Assembly (NCBI GenBank): GCA_016281555.1 | Contig: JAEEIV010000085.1 | Coordinates: 1-44,189 of the forward strand | Length of the DNA: 44,189 nucleotides | Source of the DNA: Lachnospiraceae bacterium | GTDB taxonomy: Bacteria; Bacillota; Clostridia; Lachnospirales; Lachnospiraceae | Reading direction: 5' to 3' | Part shown: positions 25,348-33,082 of the stretch, piece by piece | Layout of the letters: each line of letters begins with the position of its first letter | Position numbering within the stretch: the first letter of the stretch is position 1 | Notes under the pieces: model-generated | The model's input: only the letters and a program-made list of their open reading frames with translations | Databases searched by the model: none | What the model was told of the DNA's origin: nothing | Position numbers and translations under genes: made by a program

Positions 25348-27174
25348 ATGTGTGGAATCGTCGGTTATTCCGGAAAACAGGAAGCGGCTCCGATCCTTTT
25401 GGAAGGGCTGAAGAAACTGGAGTATCGCGGCTATGATTCGGCCGGCGTGGCCGTCATCGGCGCGGACCGGATCCGGATCGAGAAGGTGGGCGGAAGAATT
25501 GCCCTGCTCGATGAAAAGACGGAAGGCGGAAAAAAACTTCCGGGAACGGTCGGCATCGGTCATACGCGCTGGGCGACGCACGGCGCGCCGACGGACATGA
25601 ATGCGCACCCGCATCTGTCCAACGACGGGCGGTTCGCGATCGTGCACAACGGCATTATTGAGAATTATGCTTCGATCCGGGAGGAACTGCTCCGGGACGG
25701 CTATAAGTTCGAGAGCGAGACGGACACGGAAGTCATCGTGCATCTTCTGGAAAAGTATTATGACGGCGACATGAAGAACACGCTGAGAAGCGTGGCGTCC
25801 AAACTGTCGGGATCCTATGCGCTCGGCATCCTTTGTTCGGAGTATCCGGACCGGGTGTTCGCAGTCCGCGAGTCCTCGCCGCTCATCATCGGCATCGGCG
25901 TCGGCGAGAACTTCTTCGCGTCCGACGTGACGGCGCTCGTCCAGCACACGAAGAACGTGATCTATCTGGAAGACGGAGAGTTTGCGGTCATCAGTCCCGC
26001 AAACATTGAAGTCTTTGATTATGCGGGAAGAACGGTCGAAAAGCCGGTGAGCCGGATCACCTGGTCCGTCAAGGCGGCGGAAAAAGGCGGCTATCCGCAT
26101 TTCATGCTGAAGGAGATCCACGAGGAGCCCGGCGCCGTGAAGGCGACGATCGCGCCCCGGATCCGTGACGGAGAAGTCGTGCTCGACGACCTGCCGTTTT
26201 CCGAAGAATACCTGCAGTCCGTGGATCAGATCACGATCACGGCCTGCGGTTCCGCTTACCACGCCGGTCTGGTCGGCCGGCTCGCGATCGAGAAAATGGC
26301 CGGGATCCCGGTGCGCGTCGAACTTGCGAGCGAACTTCGGTACAGCGATCCGATCATCAATGAAAAGACGCTCGTCATCGTGATCTCCCAGTCCGGCGAA
26401 ACTGCCGATACGATCGCGGCGGAACGGGAGTGCAAGGCGCTCGGCGCGAAGGTGCTCGGGATCGTCAACGTGGTTGGCAGCACCGTGGCAAAACTCGCGG
26501 ATTACGTCCTGTATACCTGGGCGGGTCCGGAGATCGCCGTCGCGACGACGAAAGGGTACACCACGCAGCTTGCGGCGCTGTATCTGGTGGCGCTCTTCCT
26601 CGGGAAACAGAGAAAGCGCCTTCCGGAAGAAGAGTACCGGGAATACATTGACGAGATCGACCGCCTTCCGAAGCTCATGCAGGACACGATCGACATGAAT
26701 TACGCCTTGCCGGATCTCGCGGCCCAGATCTACGAAAAGCCTGCGGTCTTTTACATCGGACGGAACACGGATTATGCCGTTTCGCTCGAAGGCGCGCTGA
26801 AACTGAAGGAGATCTCGTACATTCACGCGGAAGCCTATGCGGCGGGCGAACTGAAGCACGGAACGATCGCGCTCATCGACGTCGGCACGCCGGTCGTGGC
26901 GCTTTGCTGCAATGAGGCGCTGCTCGAGAAGACCATGAGCAACGTCATTGAGGTCAAGGCCCGCGGCGCGAAGGTGATCTCCGTGACGTTCCGGGACGAG
27001 GACGAGGTCATTGCCCAGTCGGATGAGTGCATCCTGGTCCCGAGAACGAAGACTTTGTTCGCACCGATCTTAGAGATCCTGCCGCTTCAGATGCTGGCCT
27101 ACTATACGGCCGACAAGAAGGGCTGCGACATCGACAAACCGAAAAACCTCGCGAAATCCGTTACCGTGGAATAA
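25348..27174 (+). CDS. glmS: Glutamine-fructose-6-phosphate aminotransferase (isomerizing)
   Basis: A 608-residue enzyme, full length. Cys2 (MCGIVGYSG after Met removal) is the glutaminase nucleophile; the N-terminal domain has THGAPTDMNAHPH and HNGIIENY. Two SIS sugar-isomerase domains follow (TACGSAYHAGLVGR, SQSGETADTIAA; GRNTDYAVSLEGALKLKEISYIHAEAY), ending in the conserved KPKNLAKSVTVE with the catalytic Lys. It makes glucosamine-6-phosphate, the entry to UDP-GlcNAc for peptidoglycan. The ribosome site is AAGGGAG. Only 50 bp separate it from the helicase gene; they hold a 6-bp hairpin (25306-25325) and cannot hold the glmS ribozyme. A bidirectional terminator follows. Confidence 0.98.
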   Translation: MCGIVGYSGKQEAAPILLEGLKKLEYRGYDSAGVAVIGADRIRIEKVGGRIALLDEKTEGGKKLPGTVGIGHTRWATHGAPTDMNAHPHLSNDGRFAIVHNGIIENYASIREELLRDGYKFESETDTEVIVHLLEKYYDGDMKNTLRSVASKLSGSYALGILCSEYPDRVFAVRESSPLIIGIGVGENFFASDVTALVQHTKNVIYLEDGEFAVISPANIEVFDYAGRTVEKPVSRITWSVKAAEKGGYPHFMLKEIHEEPGAVKATIAPRIRDGEVVLDDLPFSEEYLQSVDQITITACGSAYHAGLVGRLAIEKMAGIPVRVELASELRYSDPIINEKTLVIVISQSGETADTIAAERECKALGAKVLGIVNVVGSTVAKLADYVLYTWAGPEIAVATTKGYTTQLAALYLVALFLGKQRKRLPEEEYREYIDEIDRLPKLMQDTIDMNYALPDLAAQIYEKPAVFYIGRNTDYAVSLEGALKLKEISYIHAEAYAAGELKHGTIALIDVGTPVVALCCNEALLEKTMSNVIEVKARGAKVISVTFRDEDEVIAQSDECILVPRTKTLFAPILEILPLQMLAYYTADKKGCDIDKPKNLAKSVTVE

Positions 27175-27201
27175 ACACGGCACGAGGGGGCAAAGAATAC
27201 A

Positions 27202-27240
27202 AAAAAGATCCGTGTCCGTTCTCCGGGCACGGATCTTTTT
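27202..27240. terminator. Bidirectional terminator between glmS and the glycerophosphodiesterase gene
   Basis: A long stem (27202-27216 with 27225-27240, one G-T pair) has A5 at one end and T5 at the other, so it can stop both convergent genes. Confidence 0.88.
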
Positions 27241-27256
27241 GCAGTATGGTTTTGCT

Positions 27257-28069
27257 TTATTCGTGGCAGCCGCGTTTTCTCAGGGACTCGAGGACGACGT
27301 CGGAGTCGTTCGTCGTGATCAGGGTCGCGCCGCGTTCGATCGCAAGTTCGACGCCTTCGTCCGTGTGGATCGCGGCGCCCGCCCAGGTCTCGATCCCGTA
27401 ACGGGAGCGCATTTCTTCGAAATCCCGTACCGAAGCAATGTTGAACTTTTCCTTGAACGTCTGGAACATGCAGACGCAGTATCCGTAGAGTTCGTAGGGG
27501 TCGTACTGGAACTTGCCCATGTAATTGATCGGGAAATAGAGGTGCTGGCGGTACTTCTTTCCGTACTTATCGAAGATGTATTTGTGGAGCTCGCCATTGA
27601 ACGTGTTCACGACGATCCGGTCCGTTAGGCCGTGCGCATCCACCGCGGCAAGCATGCGGTCACAGACTTCGTGGGAAATCTCCACATTGCCCGGCTCCGG
27701 ATATTCCTTGAGTTCCAGATCGAAAGTCATCTTCGGCAACGTGTCCGCGAACGCCATGAATTCGTCAAACGTCGGGATCACGTAGCCCTGACCTTCCATG
27801 CCGTTGATCTTTCCTGCATCCAGCTTTCTCAATTCTTCAAGCGTGAAATCGTGCACGAGGCCGGTGCCGTTCGTCGTCCGGTCCACGGTCTTGTCGTGGA
27901 TCAGGACGAGCTCGCCGTCCTTCGTGATGCGGATGTCGGTTTCGATCTGATCGACGCCGAGTTTCGCCGCTTCTTCGAACGCCCGCATCGTGTTTTCCGG
28001 ATAGGGCGTCGACCAGCCGCGGTGCGCGGCGACCTTGATCTTATTCGGATTGCCTTCCCATAAATCCAT
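27257..28069 (-). CDS. Glycerophosphodiester phosphodiesterase
   Basis: A 270-residue GDPD-family TIM-barrel enzyme. The metal and catalytic residues are visible: His16-Arg17 (VAAHRGWS), Glu25 (PENT), Glu43 and Asp45 (IETDIRITKDGE) and His58 (LVLIHDKTVDRTTNGTG). It hydrolyses glycerophosphodiesters such as deacylated phospholipids to glycerol-3-phosphate and an alcohol. No signal peptide, so it acts in the cytosol on imported substrate. The ATG has AAAGGAG upstream. It follows an MFS transporter on the same strand, which may supply the substrate, but the two are separated by a strong hairpin. Confidence 0.93.
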   Translation of the reverse strand: MDLWEGNPNKIKVAAHRGWSTPYPENTMRAFEEAAKLGVDQIETDIRITKDGELVLIHDKTVDRTTNGTGLVHDFTLEELRKLDAGKINGMEGQGYVIPTFDEFMAFADTLPKMTFDLELKEYPEPGNVEISHEVCDRMLAAVDAHGLTDRIVVNTFNGELHKYIFDKYGKKYRQHLYFPINYMGKFQYDPYELYGYCVCMFQTFKEKFNIASVRDFEEMRSRYGIETWAGAAIHTDEGVELAIERGATLITTNDSDVVLESLRKRGCHE

Positions 28070-28089
28070 AATATTTTCTCCTTTTTTAA

Positions 28090-28118
28090 ATCGGCGGTTT
28101 TTCCGTAAAACCGCCGAT
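28090..28118 (-). promoter_or_regulatory. 12-bp perfect hairpin between the MFS and GDPD genes
   Basis: 28090-28101 pairs perfectly with 28107-28118 around a 5-base loop. On the transcribed minus strand it is followed by TTTAAAAAAGG rather than a U-run, so at best a leaky terminator. It may instead protect or separate the upstream MFS message. Confidence 0.6.
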
Positions 28119-28143
28119 CACTGTTAGGTGTTTGATTCCGCCG

Positions 28144-29586
28144 TTAATCGTCGTTTCCGAGGGCTTCAAGCCCCTTCACGTTCTCGACTTTATGGCTCTT
28201 GATGTTCTTCACGAGGAAGAGGAAGACGAGAGCGCTCGCGACCGTCATGAACATGGCGTAGAGCGGAAGAATGTTCCAGGCAAGCGTCGCATTGAAAATG
28301 AGACCGAGCAGGATCGGGGTGATCGTTTGCGCCGACATACTGGCCGCATAGTAGTATCCGGTGAATTGTCCGATCTTTTTCGAAGAGCAGAGTTCTACGA
28401 CCATCGGGAAGGAGCAGTTGTGCACGAGCGCCATGCCGAAGCCTCTCGCGATCGCCACGACGTAAAGGATCGCCGGGAAGGTGAACTCGCCGTGCTCTGC
28501 TTTCGGGGCGATGATCCCGGTCGGCCGGGCCAGCAGGAACATGAGAATGTAGCCGAGGACCGTGAGGATCAGACCGGAAGTGACGGTCCATTTCCGCCCG
28601 ATCTTGTCGGCAATGATGCCGGCGATCGCGAAACCGCCGACGGACGCCACGCCGCCGATGATCGTCATGAGACTCGTCGAGGACGAGGCGGCGTTCAGGT
28701 AATAGATGACGTAGTTTCCGATGTAAGTGCCGATCGCATTGTCAGCCATGAACCAGAGGAACTCCGCGCCGAGGATCGCGAACAGCATGCGCTTGTTCGC
28801 CTGGGACATCGGCTTGTCGTCGTCGACCGGCGTCTCGATCGCGGCGAGTTTCTCGCCTTCCTCCATGTCTTCCTTCAGTTCTTCGGCAAGTTTCTTTTCC
28901 TTGATGGTCAGGAAAAGAACGAGCGCCGAGACGATCATCAGGAGCGAAGCGATGAGGAACGGGATCTCAATGGTCCAGATCGAACGCTCGCTGTCCGGAG
29001 CGTTGATGTACTTCGAGAGGACGAGCACGAGACCGAGCACGGTCGCGCAGGCGCCGCCGAAATAGCCCATGATGTTGATGATGCCGTTCGCCTTGGCCCG
29101 GAGCGGCTTCGGCGTGATGTCGGGCATCAGCGAGACCGCCGGATTCCGGTACATCATCATGAACATCAGGACGATCGCCATCATGATGACCATGCCGACC
29201 ACGTTGTTGTAGTGGAAGAAGAGCGGAATGAACGGGAACGCGATCGCGGAGACCACGGTTCCGACCAGAATGAAGGGCATCCGCTTGCCGATCGGCGTTT
29301 TCGTCTTATCCGAAAGGCGTCCGAAGATCGGAAGCAGGATCAGCGCCGCGAGATTATCGAGCGCCATGATGATGCCGACGAGCCATTGCACGTTCAGGAT
29401 CTTTTCGGGATCGCCGCTTTTGAGTTCCGCGGATGAGATGCCGTACATCCTTCTCGCAAAGATGTCCGTTAAGAAGGTCGGGCACCAGGTGTCGTAGACC
29501 TGCCACAGGAGCAGGATGCCGAAAAAGGCGAACCCGATGAGCGCGGTCCGCTTGAGGTTAAGTTTCAACGATTTCTTGATTTCCAT
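28144..29586 (-). CDS. MFS transporter (sugar/glycoside cation symporter-like)
   Basis: A 480-residue major-facilitator protein with about twelve helices. Seen are a conserved cytoplasmic loop GRLSDKTKTPIGKRMPFILVG after helix 2, of the kind found in GPH and SLC45-like sugar:cation symporters, and MPDITPKPLRAKANGI after helix 4. A charged loop (about residues 215-250) divides the halves. Substrate is not readable; pairing with a glycerophosphodiesterase could mean a glycerophospho-compound. The start has GGGGGT upstream and a clear promoter, which lies right against the palindromic repeat array. Confidence 0.87.
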   Translation of the reverse strand: MEIKKSLKLNLKRTALIGFAFFGILLLWQVYDTWCPTFLTDIFARRMYGISSAELKSGDPEKILNVQWLVGIIMALDNLAALILLPIFGRLSDKTKTPIGKRMPFILVGTVVSAIAFPFIPLFFHYNNVVGMVIMMAIVLMFMMMYRNPAVSLMPDITPKPLRAKANGIINIMGYFGGACATVLGLVLVLSKYINAPDSERSIWTIEIPFLIASLLMIVSALVLFLTIKEKKLAEELKEDMEEGEKLAAIETPVDDDKPMSQANKRMLFAILGAEFLWFMADNAIGTYIGNYVIYYLNAASSSTSLMTIIGGVASVGGFAIAGIIADKIGRKWTVTSGLILTVLGYILMFLLARPTGIIAPKAEHGEFTFPAILYVVAIARGFGMALVHNCSFPMVVELCSSKKIGQFTGYYYAASMSAQTITPILLGLIFNATLAWNILPLYAMFMTVASALVFLFLVKNIKSHKVENVKGLEALGNDD

Positions 29587-29618
29587 GGAATACCCCCGTG
29601 AGAAATGTTCATGATCTT

Positions 29619-29647
29619 ATTATAATCAGTAAAAATCGGAAAAACAA
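29619..29647 (-). promoter_or_regulatory. Promoter of the MFS-GDPD unit
   Basis: On the minus strand: TTGTTT (29647-29642), a 17-bp spacer, consensus TATAAT (29624-29619), 33 bp before the ATG and about 50 bp from the first complete palindrome. Confidence 0.7.
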
Positions 29648-29697
29648 GTAGCGAAATTTCTTTACAAAAAGTGCATAGTGTCGGCAATGGGGGAAAA

Positions 29698-29923
29698 TAC
29701 GGGTGAAATGAGGAATTAGCTTGTTTCACCCGTACAATCGTGACCGGCACTGACGAAAAGTACGGGTGAAATGAGGAACAAGCATGTTTTACCCGTACAA
29801 TCGTGGACGGTACCGACGAAAAGTACGGGCGAAATGAGGAATAAGCTGGTTTTACCCGTACAGTAGCGGCTGGCACTGGCGAAAAGTACGGGCAAAATGA
29901 GGAGCAAGCTCGTTTCGCCCGTA
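29698..29923. repeat. Left palindromic array, four units, exact 63-bp period
   Basis: Four 37-bp imperfect palindromes start at 29698, 29761, 29824 and 29887. Each has outer arms TACGGG/CCCGTA (invariant here), inner arm YRAAA, and a 15-base centre beginning TGAGGA and containing AGC. The 26-bp intervals are also conserved (CA-T-G--GGCACTG-CGAAAAG), so the full repeat is 63 bp, i.e. 21 codons, and stays open in some frames. On the minus strand each stem is followed by CTTTTCG, a weak U-tract, so it could also act as a string of terminators after the nuclease-like gene. Not CRISPR: intervals are copies of one another. Confidence 0.93.
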
Positions 29924-29964
29924 CAGAGTATGTTTTCCGGAAAAAGAGAATCGTCCGAAACACA

Positions 29965-30768
29965 TCAATCCACCAGGTATTCCTTGATTTTCTTTCTTAC
30001 AATACCGATGTCCAAGGGACAATCTTTGCTCTCAAAAGTCATGATCAGGTTTTCGCCCGGGGTGATTCCGTTGTGCTCGTACAGGTACAGTTTGGATGCC
30101 ATTTTTGAGGTATAATTGAAGTCATCCGTCATGCCGAAATGTTCCCAGTAAAACACTTTGCGGGAAACTGAATTCAGAATTGTGAAGTCCGGATAGAGAA
30201 CCACACCGCTCTTGAATTGCAGGGGAAGTTCATAAAAATATGGGATTTTATGACGATTCAAAAGGTTGGCAATGATGAGTTCCGATTTGGATCGTACATT
30301 TTCTCCTCGGTCGGTCATAAACTGGTCTGGAAGCGGATGTGAATTCTGAAAATTCGCATATAATGCAGTGGCTTTCAATTCCCATTCGGCAACAAATTGC
30401 CCGCGCGTTGTGATCCGGGGATCCAGCAAAACCCGTTTTGATTCAGGCAATGATTCATAAATCTCCAGCAAGGTTTCCATGGAGCAGCAGGGGAGAAGGC
30501 GTTGCAGCGAACCCTTTATTTTCTTGCATTTTTCGAGCAATTTTCGATCGTAATCCCGCTGGAGGATTTGTTTGGCCGGCTCCCTGTCGCATTTGGGAAG
30601 GTAATGCTTCTTTCCCTCATTTACCAGATAGTATTGAAAAGTGGAACGGGAAACAGAGGTCTGGATGCGGCCGGGCGGGGCATTTTTCAGTGCACGGTCC
30701 AACTGCTTGATCAATGTCTCTAATCCGTCATATAGAGAGGTCAATTCTTTGAAGAGGTCTTTCGGCAT
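29965..30768 (-). CDS. Putative PD-(D/E)XK-like nuclease within the repeat cassette
   Basis: A 267-residue soluble protein, AT-richer than its neighbours, with AAAGGA before the ATG. The N-terminal half is helical and charged (FKELTSLYDGLETLIKQLDRAL; SRSTFQYYLVNEGKKHYLPK). The C-terminal half has RSKSELIIANLLNRHKIPYFYELPL, then VVLYPDFTILN, then KVFYWEHFGMTDD, ending PGENLIMTFES. The order Glu - PDF - (beta) YWEH fits a restriction-endonuclease-like core, with Glu-His in place of the usual Glu-x-Lys. From memory, similar hypothetical proteins with SEK/SE-PDF-YWEH-G motifs are common in Lachnospiraceae; I cannot verify this here. No partner gene is present, and palindromic arrays flank it on both sides. 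Nuclease activity is a fold-level inference. Confidence 0.7.
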   Translation of the reverse strand: MPKDLFKELTSLYDGLETLIKQLDRALKNAPPGRIQTSVSRSTFQYYLVNEGKKHYLPKCDREPAKQILQRDYDRKLLEKCKKIKGSLQRLLPCCSMETLLEIYESLPESKRVLLDPRITTRGQFVAEWELKATALYANFQNSHPLPDQFMTDRGENVRSKSELIIANLLNRHKIPYFYELPLQFKSGVVLYPDFTILNSVSRKVFYWEHFGMTDDFNYTSKMASKLYLYEHNGITPGENLIMTFESKDCPLDIGIVRKKIKEYLVD

Positions 30769-30933
30769 AGGGATCCTTTCGGGCGGTAAGAGTAGATAAG
30801 ATTGCGTGGCCTTAAAATATCATATGACAGGGAAAAAGGGAATAGTTCACGGAAAGAAAAAGCAGGAAAAAAAGGCGGATAAACTGAAAATGTGAGCAAA
30901 CTGCATGTAAAAAGTGGAAAACATAAACAATAC

Positions 30934-31159
30934 GTCCGCGTTTTTTTGATTCAGCTCTTTTTCGCCCGTACAGTAGCGGCTGGCAATGACGAAAAATACG
31001 GGCGAAATGAGGAATCAGCTAGTTTTACCCGTACATTAGGGATCGGCACTGGCGAAAAATACGGGCAGAACGAGAAATCAGCTAGTTTTACCCGTACAAT
31101 AGTGGTTGGCACTGGCGAAAAGTACGGGCGAAATGGGAAATTAGTTTGTTTCGCCCGCA
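30934..31159. repeat. Right palindromic array, one decayed and three complete units, exact 63-bp period
   Basis: Complete palindromes start at 30997, 31060 and 31123; a decayed unit (30934-30970) keeps the right arm TTTCGCCCGTA but has lost the left. Same consensus, orientation and 26-bp interval as the left array. Arm changes are mostly transitions at one YR dinucleotide (CG, TG or CA). The array stops abruptly after 31159; the following bases do not match the interval sequence. The remaining gene-free sequence from 30769 to 30933 is AT-rich, with no feature I can name beyond a possible TATGAT (30824-30819, minus) for the nuclease-like gene. Confidence 0.9.
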
Positions 31160-31238
31160 CGTTTTCGGAAGTGATCCCGTCTTCATGCGAGAGAGGCGGG
31201 CGAGCCCGGATGACTTTTCACTTTTTCGTAAAAGTTCC

Positions 31239-31267
31239 TTGACAATTTCGTAATAAAAGAGTACAAT
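31239..31267 (+). promoter_or_regulatory. Promoter of rny
   Basis: Consensus TTGACA (31239-31244), a 17-bp spacer and TACAAT (31262-31267). The gene starts at GTG 31322 behind AAGGAGG (31308-31314). Confidence 0.85.
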
Positions 31268-31321
31268 CAACTCTGTATGATTTTATATTGTACAATGAAA
31301 ATTTAATAAGGAGGTACTCCT

Positions 31322-32881
31322 GTGGACACTATCCTCATTATCACGATAGTGATCGCAGTAGTGGTTGCGGCAGCGATGTCCGTCATTATGTTCTTCGCCG
31401 GTTCTTCTCATCAGAAGAAAGTGTACGAGGAAAAGGTGGGCGGCGCGGAGCAGAAGTCGAGAGAGATCATCGACGAGGCGATCAAGACTGCGGAAAGCAA
31501 GAAGCGGGAGGCTCTCTTGGAAGTTAAGGAAGAATCTCTGCGTTCGAAAAACGAGCTGGATAAGGAAATCAAGGAACGTCGTAATGAAATTACGAAGTCC
31601 GAGCGGCGGATCACGAACAAGGAGGAGTCTCTGGACCGGAAGCTGGATGCTCTGGAAAAGAGAGAACACTCCCTGACACAGAAAGAGGAGAGTCTGAAAG
31701 AGAAGCATGAGGCGCTGGACGCCAAACATGCGGAAATCACCGCGGAGCTGGAACGGGTCTCAGGATTGACTTCCGAACAAGCAAAAGAACACTTGCTGAA
31801 AACTGTTGAGGAAGATGTGAAAAAGGACGCGGCGAAACTGGTGAAGGAACTGGAACAGGAAGCCAGGGACGAAGCGTCGAAGCGCGCAAAAGAGATCGTG
31901 GTGTCCGCCATTCAGCGATGCGCCGCCGATCACGTTTCCGAGAATACCATTACCGTGGTGCAGATCCCCTCGGATGAAATGAAGGGAAGGATCATCGGCC
32001 GCGAGGGAAGAAATATTCGTACACTGGAAACGGCTACGGGTGTGGAACTCATCATTGACGATACTCCGGATGCGGTGGTGTTATCCGCCTTCGATCCGGT
32101 ACGCCGGGAGATCGCCCGCGTAGCGCTGGAAAAACTCATCGTGGACGGACGGATCCATCCGGCCAGAATCGAAGAGATGGTCGAAAAAGCGAAGAAGGAA
32201 GTGGACACGAAGATCCGGGAAGCCGGCGAAGAAGCGCTGCAGGAAGTCGGCGTGCACGGCATCCATCCGGAACTCGTGAAGCTCCTCGGCCGCATGCGGT
32301 ACCGTACGAGTTACGGTCAGAACGCACTCCGTCATTCCATTGAAGTGGCACACCTTTCGGGGCTGATGGCCGCGGAACTCGGACTTGACGTCCGGATGGC
32401 GAAGCGTGCGGGTCTGCTGCATGATATCGGTAAAGCGGTAGACCACGAGATGGAAGGCACTCATGTCCAGTTGGGCGCCGACCTATGTAAGAAGTATAAG
32501 GAATCTCCGATCGTGATCAATGCGGTGGAGTCCCACCACGGAGACGTGGAGCCGACGGGCATGATCAGCTGCATCGTGCAGGCGGCGGACACGATCTCGG
32601 CCGCGAGACCGGGCGCGAGACGGGAGACGATTGAAACTTACATTAATCGTTTGAAACAGTTGGAAGAAATCACAAATTCTTATGCAGGTGTTGAAAAGTC
32701 CTTCGCCGTTCAGGCGGGACGCGAAGTTCGGGTCATGGTCATTCCGGAGAAGGTTTCGGATGCAGACATGGTCCTGATGGCACGGAACATTTCCAAACAG
32801 ATCGAAGCGGAAATGCAGTATCCGGGGCAGATCAAGGTCAATGTCATACGGGAATCCCGTGTAACGGATTACGCGAAATAA
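31322..32881 (+). CDS. rny: Ribonuclease Y
   Basis: A 519-residue endoribonuclease with a GTG start and perfect AAGGAGG seven bases upstream. One N-terminal membrane helix ([20 protein letters not shown]) anchors it. A long charged coiled coil (about residues 30-200) is followed by a KH RNA-binding domain ([22 protein letters not shown]) and the HD catalytic domain with His367-Asp368 ([12 protein letters not shown]) and SHHGDVEP. It begins bulk mRNA decay at the membrane in Firmicutes. Monocistronic, with its own promoter and terminator. The palindromic cassette ends about 80 bp upstream of its promoter. Confidence 0.98.
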   Translation: MDTILIITIVIAVVVAAAMSVIMFFAGSSHQKKVYEEKVGGAEQKSREIIDEAIKTAESKKREALLEVKEESLRSKNELDKEIKERRNEITKSERRITNKEESLDRKLDALEKREHSLTQKEESLKEKHEALDAKHAEITAELERVSGLTSEQAKEHLLKTVEEDVKKDAAKLVKELEQEARDEASKRAKEIVVSAIQRCAADHVSENTITVVQIPSDEMKGRIIGREGRNIRTLETATGVELIIDDTPDAVVLSAFDPVRREIARVALEKLIVDGRIHPARIEEMVEKAKKEVDTKIREAGEEALQEVGVHGIHPELVKLLGRMRYRTSYGQNALRHSIEVAHLSGLMAAELGLDVRMAKRAGLLHDIGKAVDHEMEGTHVQLGADLCKKYKESPIVINAVESHHGDVEPTGMISCIVQAADTISAARPGARRETIETYINRLKQLEEITNSYAGVEKSFAVQAGREVRVMVIPEKVSDADMVLMARNISKQIEAEMQYPGQIKVNVIRESRVTDYAK

Positions 32882-32894
32882 CGCGGGAAAAAGG

Positions 32895-32938
32895 CGCCGT
32901 TCCGGTATCGTTGTCGGTATCGGAACGGCGTCTTTCTA
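32895..32938 (+). terminator. Intrinsic terminator of rny
   Basis: Stem CGCCGTTCCG (32895-32904)/CGGAACGGCG (32921-32930), loop of 16 bases, then TCTTTCT. A second 8-bp hairpin without a U-run lies at 32994-33013. Confidence 0.8.
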
Positions 32939-33082
32939 TATGATGGCGGCACCCTGATGCGATTTTCCGCAAATGAGTATCTCCGCCGAAGTGGGGAAAG
33001 GGATTCCTTTCCCGGAAACAAGCGTATCACTTTTGATCCGGCGCGTCAAGTCCGGACCGGCCTTTTTGAAAGGACAGCAACA

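Larger units (their letters stand above)
29698..31159. mobile_element. Putative cassette: one nuclease-like gene between two arrays of a 63-bp palindromic repeat
   Basis: The segment holds four complete repeat units on the left, one AT-richer minus-strand gene, and one decayed plus three complete units on the right. Both arrays have the same orientation, unit length and consensus. The surrounding genes (MFS transporter, rny) are GC-richer and keep their own promoters just outside the arrays. I found no target-site duplication and no known transposase; a degenerate spacer-like stretch (29672-29697) may extend the left end. That it moves, or moved, is inferred from layout and composition. Confidence 0.55.

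Noticed and set aside
28132-29436. Long plus-strand frame opposite the MFS transporter gene
   Set aside because: Extremely Arg/Asp/Glu/His-rich translation with no domain, no ribosome site, and antisense to a clear membrane protein.
29565-29963. Minus-strand frame across the left array encoding a 21-residue repeated peptide (and a similar plus-strand frame at 30892-31242)
   Set aside because: The frames stay open only because the repeat length is a multiple of three. They have no ribosome site, and the left one overlaps the MFS promoter and start.
29698-31159. Regularly spaced palindromic repeats as a CRISPR array
   Set aside because: The 26-bp intervals are copies of one another, not unique spacers, and there are no cas genes. 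The true repeat unit is the full 63 bp.
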